In this document: in pieces, positions 56,760-64,000 of the stretch
Layout: each line of letters begins with the position of its first letter
Position numbering within the stretch: the first letter of the stretch is position 1
NCBI GenBank assembly: GCA_029721435.1
Contig: CM056576.1
Span: forward strand, 68,899,876-68,963,875
DNA: 64,000 bases
Direction: 5' to 3'
Source of the DNA: Gymnothorax reevesii
Lineage: Eukaryota > Chordata > Actinopteri > Anguilliformes > Muraenidae
Translations under genes and position numbers: made by a program
The notes under the pieces: model-generated
Told to the model about the DNA's origin: nothing
The model's database searches: none
What the model saw: the letters and a program-made list of their open reading frames with translations, nothing else

Positions 56760-58650
56760 GTGATCTGGGTTGTTGTTCGGATTTTGGGGCAGTCCAGAAG
56801 ACAAAGAGGTGTTTGCCCACAGGATGTCCCGATCCTGAAGCGTGGAGGGAACAAAGGTCTTCCCGGTCGGTACTGAGGCAGGAGGAGGCCTCCTCTCAGC
56901 CTCCCTCACGATTTCCCGATCCAGCCGCCATCGGATCAGGGTGATGACAGAAGAAGGTGGGAGAATGGATCCCTCTGCCTCCGGATCTGTCTCAGCCTCA
57001 TAGCCTAGGGATAGGGCAAAAGCCTTGTTATTCTTTGAGCCTGCGCAATAGGTTATGGTAAAATTGGAATGGGTGAAACATAATGCCCACCTGGCCTGAC
57101 GTGGATTGAGTAGTTTTGCCTTTTGTAGATATTCCAAGTTGCGGTGGTTGGTCAGCACTGTAAATGGATGGTAACGCCCCTCCAGCCAATGCGTCCATTC
57201 CTCTAGTGCAAACTTCACCACCAACAGCTCCCGGTTGCCCACATCATAGTTAGCCTCTGCAGGTGTGAGCCTATGGGAGAAAAAACCAAAAGGGAAAAGT
57301 TTTTATGGTGACCCATGCCATTGTGATAGGATAGCCCCCACCCCAGCATTGGAGGCAGCCACTTTTACCACAAAAGGCTTCTCTGGGTCTGTTTCAAGAT
57401 AGGAGCTGTGGTGAACAGCCTCTTCAGAACATCAAAGGCATGTTGAGCTTCAGGGTTCCACGTCAACCCCTTGGGTTGTCCCTTGAATAGGCTAGTCAGA
57501 GGTTAGCCAACCATGCTGAAGTTCTTAATAAATCGGTGGTAGAAGTTGGCAAACCTCGTTCAACCTCCGTGGGACTGGTCATGCAGCAACCACCTCCACC
57601 TTCATGGACTCCATCACCACCCCCCCAGTCCGATCACATACCCAAGAAAGGAGATGGTGGATTGGTGGAATACACATTTTTCAGCCTTCACATAGAGTAG
57701 AGTCAGCACATTGTTTATGAAGGACTGGGACACAGATGGGGCATTAACAAGGCTATAAGGCATCGCGGAGTACTGCTAGTGGTCTGAGGTGAAGGCCGTC
57801 TTCCACTCATCTCCCTTCCAGATACAGTTTGATTGTAAGTGCTGCGGAGGTCTAGCTTGGTGAAGAACTTAGCACCTCGCAGCTGCTCCACAGCATTAGG
57901 GACCAGATGGAGTGGGTGCCAGTACCTCACAATAACTTCATTCAGTCTCCTTTAATCTATTCAGGGGTAGAGGCTACCATCCTTCTTCTGGACAAAGAAG
58001 TAGCTTGCCGAAGCTGGTGAGGTAGAGGTATGAATGAACACCTGCTGGAGTGCTTCTTGGACATACTGTTCTATTGCTTGGATCTCAGCCACGGAGAGGG
58101 GGTACACGCGGATCCTGGGATGTGAGGTACCGGACAGGAGCTCTATAGCACAGTCCCATGAGTGGTGAGGTGGGAGCTGTGTAGCTCTGGTCTTTTAAAG
58201 GCCTTGCGGAGCTGCCAGTACTCCCTGGGGATATCCGTTCTTGTGTCCTGATCAGGGCTCTCTATGGTAGTGGAGGCAACAGGGAGGGTCTACAATGGTG
58301 CCTACACTATGGAGACTGGAAGATGAGACATCTGGTGTGTCAAGAGATAACGGGGTCGCGTCTGAGTTGCCATGGTCGGCTAAGGATCATTGGATAGCTA
58401 GTAGATGTTAGGATGAATAGTGGGAGCTCCTTCTATTGGCTTTCTTGCACCCAGAGGGAAATTGGGGCCGATTGGTGAAGGATACTCCCAGTGCACAGAA
58501 GCTTTCCATCCATTGCTGCCGCAGCCAGGGGTTTGGAAAGCCGGAGAATCGGACCTTTAAGTCGTTGCACCAATGTTGGGGAGATAAGATTTTCAGCCGC
58601 ACCAGAACGATGAGGGCGTCTGCACAGAGGCGCAGGCCATTACACTTCAC
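56760..58650 (-). pseudogene. gypsy pol remnant (protease, RT, RNase H)
   Basis: Protease: SGAAENLISPTLVQRLK shows the flap-side sequence, but the catalytic DSG reads [41 protein letters not shown] and [19 protein letters not shown] are followed by KLDLRST with the first catalytic Asp; then sequence jumps from the SFINNVL block to YVKAEKCVFHQSTISFLGY, so the stretch with the YxDD motif is deleted. RNase [41 protein letters not shown] (family TDH is TNH) and KNNKAFALS (family KADALS), so catalytic Asp residues are lost there too. Stops and frameshifts are frequent. Confidence 0.85.
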
Positions 58651-58699
58651 TCGTACTGGGACCTCGAACCTCTGGGTAGTGATGATGGACGGTGAGACA

Positions 58700-59200
58700 G
58701 TAACCTTAATAGGCGCAGGTGGAGGAAGCTGTCATAGGTGGTAAACGCAGCTTAGTCCCACACAGCAGTAGCCCAATTAAGTGGTTTTCCTGAGTGACGG
58801 GAGATAACAGCAGTGATCTTCTCTGCATCGCGAAGAGTGGGATGGAGCATTGTAGAAGAAAACCTCTGCATGCGTTTGGAGAACCCTCATAACCGTCTGG
58901 CATGTTCACTGGAGAATCATCTAGGGTGATGGCTGGGGAGGTCTGCGAGCTGGTTGGAGAGGTTCGAGCCTGGGCTGGTGGTGGAGCAGGGGAGATGGTT
59001 AATTCCCAAAAGCCACAGACCACTCCTTCCAAAGTGGCCCCCAATCGGGCAATCTCCCTCTGCTGCTCTCAACCACCAAGTGGCAGGGGTGTTGGTGCTG
59101 AATTCCCCTGCATCCTCAGGGAGAGGTATCCCTGCTGAATCCATTAAATGGGCAAAATCTTCCTTAGTGACCTTTTCTGTGCACTGGGTAAAATGCACTG
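58700..59200 (-). pseudogene. gypsy gag remnant
   Basis: A start at MDSAGIPLPEDAGEF (about 59143), a frame shift, then GATLEGVVCGFWEL, a Pro/Ala/Ser-rich linker, and MPDGYEGSPNACRGFLLQCS, the conserved start of the gypsy gag core (P..Y.G.P..CRGFL.QC). The downstream capsid and nucleocapsid zinc knuckle are not visible. Frame-broken. Confidence 0.75.
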
Positions 59201-59351
59201 AAAAATGGAAAATGCGGGACTGGATTCAGATGCAAAGATGAAGCTGGTTTTATTTAGCCTTTTTTCTTTTATAGAAAAGGCAGAAAAGGACAGATGCAAA
59301 ATTAACAGGAAACGATGTTCCAAAATTGTTTAAGAACAGCACCTTCTATAA

Positions 59352-59793
59352 CAGGGGTGGCCAACCCTGGTCCTGGAGAGCCACAGTGTCTGCTGGTTTT
59401 TAGTGTTACTGAGCACTTGATTGATGAATTAAAGCAGTTGATTACACACTTCACTTATCTCACCTGGTGTCTTAGATTTAAATTGGGTGGAGAAAACCAA
59501 ACCCAGCACACCCTCTGGCTCTACAGGACCAGCGCTATCCACCCCTGCTCTATAAACTTTTATCTGTACTTCTACTTTGTCTGCATTACAAGTCTGCTTA
59601 ATTGGCTCTAGGAGTCTTGTGGGTTCTTCCTGCCAATTGCTTGGTTGGCTCATTATTACCAAATTAAACCTGAGACACCAGGTGAGATCAGTTAAGTGAG
59701 TAATCAACGACTTTAATTCATCAATCGAGTGCTGAGTAACACCAAAACTCAGCAGACACTGCGGCTCTCCAGGACCAGGGTTGGCCACCCCTG
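59352..59793. mobile_element. hAT-type fold-back element
   Basis: Ends CAGGGGTGGCCAACCCTGGT and its inverse CAGGGGTGGCCAACCC. Arms of about 150-190 bp pair through CTGGAGAGCC, TTGATTGATGAATTAAAG and CACCTGGTGTC. Flanking 8-mers TTCTATAA and TTCCATAA differ at one base. 442 bp, non-coding. Confidence 0.8.
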
Positions 59794-60090
59794 TTCCATA
59801 AAAATCACTAAAGTGTATAATAAATGTAATTTTAGAAGCACACAAGTAAAGGGTACAATGTATGTAACAGACTAAAGCATAAAAACAGGCTTACAAGACT
59901 TTGAAAAAAGTGCGAAGCTCTGGCTTATACAGAGGAATCGATGAGACAATTGTAATGATTAATTACAATGTGGATGATCGGATGGAAGGTGGAATGTGAG
60001 CCGGGTCTTAATAGACTTGTGGTCTGGAACTCTGGGGGCATGGTGTATCAGAATCTTTTTGATTTTTCTAGAACTTTTCATGCTCATATA

Positions 60091-60372
60091 CAACCCCAAT
60101 TCCGAAATAGTTGGTATGAAGTGTAAATTGTGAATAAAATCAAAATGCAATGACCTCTTTTATATCACATGAGCCAATATGTTATTTTCAATAGAACATA
60201 AAAAACATTTCAAATGTTGAAACTGAGACATTTTACATTTTTATGCACCAAATGGGCTTATTTCAAATTTTTTGGCTGCAACAGGTCTCAAAAAAGTTGG
60301 GACACAGACCAAAAAGGGCTGAAAAAGCCATTAATATATAATCACCTGAAAGAACAATTAGCAAGTAATTAA
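60091..60372 (+). mobile_element. Tc1-like element (copy g), 5' end only
   Basis: Left terminal repeat CAACCCCAATTCCGAAATAG after TA, followed by the non-coding leader up to CAAGTAATTAA. At that TTAA another element takes over. The transposase part is not found downstream in the window. Confidence 0.8.
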
Positions 60373-62357
60373 AGGGGACCTAATATGCAATTTTTCCAAG
60401 TTTATATTTTGGTCTTTGACTCTCTAGAGTACTCCTGATCGCGCAAAGTAAAAAAAAGGGTACTTATTTCGTTCGTACTGCCATCCTCACAAAACCCCAT
60501 TTGTAGTCCGTAGTACTCTCCGCCTGAAACGCCTCATTGGGGTGGCTCTTTCGCTATTGCCCCCTCTCCCCATGTCCCCACTTTCTTATGACTGGCCAGC
60601 TCTGTGGAGGGTGGATCTCGGCGGGATGATGCAGTTTCACTGTGAAACGTGAGATGCATCTGCCTTCTGAGCTAAGGAATCAGCGGGCAAATTCTGCTAT
60701 AAAGCATACATGTGTATAGATCTAATGAAATTAACTTGTTCTAATAAATGGCGAAACGGCAACGGCAAAAGTGGAGGTTGCAGTGCAAAAGTCTGGCAGA
60801 TCAAGCACAAATTTGCTATCGGCTACAGTTTGCTACAGCAACAGTTGGTGAGTACAGTGGTTTTACTACTCCTAGCTAGGATGCAGGGGAATCTAGAATC
60901 CACTCCATATAGGCACATTTGTAGAACGGGTCGACATGCTCAACTGTGGACCGGAGACTGTAGAAATCCAGTGGGTCTCAGTTTCGAGGGAAACATGGAC
61001 AGTGAGGGGCAGCTAAAAGTGGACCGACAGGTTATGGATTGCTTGGGTGTGTATTAGGACCTTCCGGTTCGTGTGCATAGCTGAGGTGTGTTGTTAGCAT
61101 GAAGTAACGAACAGCTTCTGCGCTGGTATATGACGGAGGGGCGAAAGCTCCAGGCTAAACAGCCTTTTCGGAAATAGCCCGTGGTAGTGGTTTACTTATT
61201 GCTTCGGAATGACCAGCTTTTCCTCGCGGAAAATGGTCGCATTATGGATAGCGTGCGAGAGCTAGACAGGGCTCCGGTTATGTCATGAACATAATACAGG
61301 TTTTACAGACCGTAAGTTCCGTCTGCGTGAACCGTTGCCTATGTGGTGCTAGCGAATCGATCACTTTTACAGGAAAGAATTTAATATTCAATCGATGGCA
61401 ATGCAGCGTTTGTTATACCAAACACGTTAGCCGGTGCGCTTCCCTTTTGCTTTCACCTGTAGTATCAGAGAGCTTGCCCAGCCATTGGAGATGTATCAGG
61501 CTCACGCCGGTCATAGATAAGTGAAGCGATCATTTCAAAAGCACCCAAAAATGCACCCCAAGCTCTACGCAAAATCTACGTCTGATCTAACTGCAGCCCA
61601 ACTCAGCAGACACATACAGCACCTCTCTGGTTAGCTTCAACTGTAGTGGCTATAATGTAGTGGCAACATTATGATGAAACTGCCACATTGAAGCTTACCG
61701 AAGTAACACAAGCATACAGATCATAATCGCTGCATATAAGTTAACCAGGAGCATTTTTAATTAGCATAGCACGTGAACTAACATGCAGTAGCTGATAAGC
61801 GGTCATGACTTTGAATATAATCTGTTGCGCAAAAAATTTGTTTCGCGTCCGGTGTGAAAGCTGCTTGATGTACCCATAACGTGTATTTGCGTCTTTCCAT
61901 TGACTTTGAATGTAGGCTAATCTGTCTGGCGAGAAATTTCTTTCCTGTCTGTTGTGAAAGTAGCTTTATGGATAGTACGCGACAGCTAGAGAGAGCTCGG
62001 TTATGTTATGAACAGTATACAGGTTTTGCAGACCGTAAGTTTCGTTAGCGCAGGCAAGTTGCTTATGTGGAGCTGGCGAATTGATCACTTCTACAGGAAA
62101 GAATTACGTATTTAATCTTGCCTTTTTTGGCTTTTTATTAGCCTCAACAGTTTCTTAAGGGGGATGAAATTATGTCAAGGTAGTGCAGAGAAATCATTTG
62201 TAAACCGACAGAGCTTCTGCGTTTCGCATTGCTTTCATGGTAGCACCAGAGAGTTTGCTCAGACATTTATGAAGTATCCGGATGATCTCAGTCATGGATA
62301 AGTGAAGCGATCACTAAATGTAGTGGCTACAATTGGGCAACGTTATGATGAAACATA
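60373..62357. mobile_element. TTAA-type non-coding element with internal duplication
   Basis: Starts AGGGGACCTAATATGC directly after TTAA (60369-60372) within Tc1 sequence; this start is typical of Kolobok-like fish elements. It contains two copies of a segment of about 0.4 kb (61244 onward and 61968 onward) about 724 bp apart. No transposase motif. The right terminus was not found; sequence is cut at 62358 by a hAT-like end. Confidence 0.5.
61800..61965. mobile_element. TTA-type element ends between the duplicated segments
   Basis: Two right-end-like copies of the TTA family: GTTTCGCGTCCGGTGTGAAA at about 61839-61860 and a diverged copy ending GTGAAAGTAGCT at 61965, followed by TTA. Confidence 0.5.
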
Positions 62358-63524
62358 CAGGGCTCGAAACTAACAGTGTCCCGATGTCCAGGGGCCTACA
62401 AAAATTGCTGGCGGGACATAATAATTATATGACCTGGACAATTCCGGGACAATGTAAAAAAAATAAATACATAAAAACAATAAAAAGTCTGAGCAATTTC
62501 GAAACCGATGTTTGAATGGGTATATAAGTGTCATTTTTGTTGTTTGAATAATTTAAATAAATACTGCGGCGGTTGTTGCATCAGATCAGGCTTCAATCTT
62601 GCGTGTGCCCACACACAAGGAACCCCTTTTGGGGCTCACCCTCCCCCTCTCCACTGCAGCATTACCTCAACTTGATAACGTATCTAATGGGCTTTTTGAA
62701 GTGTCACTTCTTCTGAGCAAAGAATTTCAATAATGTTTTGAAATTCATGCTTTTTCCAAATCATTACATTTAGACGTGGCATTGACATTCCGTTTAATCA
62801 TTTCAACAATCACTGAGAGACAAGCCTAAAAATTGGCAATCGCCCGTCTACAAAATGCATCCCGGGATACTAACTCAACTGAACTAACTGCTTAACACTC
62901 ACGTCAAACAACACCGCTACTTAACAACACCGCCTCATCCAGAAAATGGCATTGCTGAAATGGCTTTAAAAAAAATTCATTCAAGCTCACCTAGTGCCTC
63001 TCCTGTGGAAGGAGGATACGGTACTTCGCTTCGGGACTCAGAAGATAACATTCCATCCGCCTCTGTCCGTGTGGCAAGTTAATTTTTTTTAAGTAGACTA
63101 CTGTGCTCAAGTGAGGGAGAGAGAGTTTAACCTTGCCTCAGAAAGCATCAGTTAGCGCCCAGTTGCGTTCGTCTCTCTGTGTGCACCTGTGCTTGTGCTC
63201 GTGTGTTTGAGTGAGCATATGTCGCTCTGCTCATGTCATTACAGCATAGCTTGACGGTTGATTAGCCAGTTCTAGTTCGTTGCAATAGCTAATGCTAATT
63301 CTCAAAAAGATAACCAGTACTCACGATCAGGTCAAATTGAAGGACAATTCAATACACTCAAAATGCACAGAAGCAGCATGCAGACGTTTCGACTAACGCT
63401 AGCAACTCAGTTAATCATATACATGACGGCCTCATAAACCTATAAAATGCGACAGTGTTATACATTGTGACGTTTACGATAATAACGTTAAGTCCAGTTG
63501 ATCAGAAATGTACTCAGTTAATTC
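62358..63524. other. hAT-like left terminus and unassigned sequence
   Basis: CAGGGCTCGAAACTAAC at 62358 is a typical hAT start and interrupts the second copy of the duplicated segment. No right end was recognised. The rest, to 63524, shows no gene. Confidence 0.4.
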
Positions 63525-63730
63525 CAGTGTTTCCCCCACATACTTTTATATTAACTGCCGCCCAAGTAAGAAAATAAGAAGAATATAGGCTAACATTAAA
63601 GCCATCCATAAATAAATTCATACTTGAGGGATAACAAGGCGACCTGCGCTTTTTGCGATCGATTAACAAGTTTAACAGGGCTTTTCTTGAAAGGTGCGCA
63701 AATATTTTCGAATGGAAACTTTAGCCATTA
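63525..63730. other. possible hAT terminus
   Basis: CAGTGTTTCCCCCACATAC at 63525 resembles a common hAT end. The element's other end would lie outside the window or is lost. Confidence 0.35.
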
Positions 63731-63902
63731 AGTTGCTTTCACAACGGACGCGAAACAAATTTTTTGCGCGACAGATTACATTAAAAGTCAATGCAAAGAC
63801 GCTAATACACGCAAAATCCATATATGCATCTTCACATTGACTTTGAACGTAGGCTAATCTGTCCAGCAAAAAATTCATTTCGTGTCCAGTGTGAAAGAAG
63901 CT
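63731..63902. mobile_element. TTA-type short inverted-repeat element, complete
   Basis: Ends AGTTGCTTTCACAACGGACG and, inverted, AGCTTCTTTCACACTGGACA, with about 48 bp of pairing and roughly eight mismatches. Flanked by TTA on both sides (63728-63730 and 63903-63905). 172 bp, non-coding. Same family as 43594-44516. Confidence 0.8.
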
Positions 63903-64000
63903 TTAGGCGCACATTTTTAATTTTTTTTACTAATCTCAAATGCAATTTTAAGCATGCACTCGCAAATCCGCGCCTTCAATATAAAGGTTAAGGTAATATC

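Larger units (their letters stand above)
56590..59328 (-). mobile_element. Ty3/gypsy retrotransposon, internally deleted
   Basis: On the - strand gag (59200-58700), protease (58640-58430), RT (58130-57450) and RNase H (57300-56960) follow in gypsy order. Two 160-bp direct repeats, 59169-59328 and 56590-56749, bracket the coding part; both contain CCAGCTTCATCT and an AATAAA-type signal on the right copy. They are probably shortened LTRs. The integrase is absent, with the frame running from the RNase H linker straight into the left repeat. No target duplication was identified. Confidence 0.8.

Noticed and set aside
60710..61057. 115-codon open frame in the TTAA-type element
   Set aside because: No family motif and no support from the duplicated part; likely chance.
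26291..64000. Last exon of plcb1 (LEQEYQDKF-type segment)
   Set aside because: Looked for on the + strand by eye and not found. It is probably downstream of the window, though a missed exon is possible.
1..64000. CRISPR array, operon or bacterial defence system
   Set aside because: No regular spaced repeats, no clustered full-length genes and clear eukaryotic introns; nothing supports such a system.

Overview
The window looks like intronic and flanking DNA from a ray-finned fish (teleost). It carries one vertebrate host gene split into small exons with GT..AG introns, embedded in a dense mix of teleost-type repeats: several Tc1/mariner families, hAT elements, L2-like LINEs, Ty3/gypsy pieces, a piggyBac scrap, a PIF/Harbinger scrap, a tRNA-type SINE and many short inverted-repeat elements. 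No bacterial genes, operons, CRISPR arrays, tRNA or rRNA genes were seen. I cannot name the species.

Host gene: five consecutive exons on the + strand (452-617, 6952-7028, 15369-15458, 24477-24534, 24761-24847) have compatible phases and encode the C-terminal coiled-coil tail of phospholipase C beta, closest to PLCB1. The fifth exon ends exactly where the mammalian PLCB1 a and b isoforms part. A small downstream segment (26246-26290) could be an alternative 3' exon. No further exon was recognised in the remaining 37 kb, so the main last exon is probably beyond the window.

Layout. 1.4-4.5 kb: an old LINE on the - strand, split by an insert carrying a THAP-domain exon. 5.5-6.3 kb: LINE tails and a perfect-looking fold-back element. 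7.6-9.6 kb: a hAT element with an intact 8-bp target duplication and a nested palindromic element. 9.9-14.6 kb: piggyBac and Tc1 remnants. 15.9-17.4 kb: gypsy integrase remnant cut by a TTAA-type element. 20.0-24.1 kb: a Tc1 element broken up by other repeats, with a second Tc1 and a SINE behind it. 27.7-30.7 kb: a Tc1 carrying a whole hAT-type insert. 31.3-34.7 kb: a decayed hAT transposase gene with an unknown 0.9-kb GC-rich insert. 35.4-41.4 kb: telomere-like repeat, Harbinger, LINE and two further Tc1 remnants. 42.1-45.4 kb: minisatellites and a GC-rich inverted-repeat element with another inside it. 45.6-49.6 kb: four DNA elements lined up almost end to end in AT dinucleotide repeats. 50.3-54.2 kb: a THAP exon, then a LINE endonuclease region interrupted by a Tc1. 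56.6-59.3 kb: a crippled gypsy element. 59.3-64.0 kb: fold-back, Tc1, TTAA-type, hAT-end and TTA-type short elements.

The coding remnants I could check are broken by stops, frameshifts or loss of catalytic residues, so I see no active transposon and no new defence or metabolic system. The points of interest are the PLCB1 splice junction, the datable nested insertions, a few inverted-repeat elements I cannot assign, and two THAP-domain exons.
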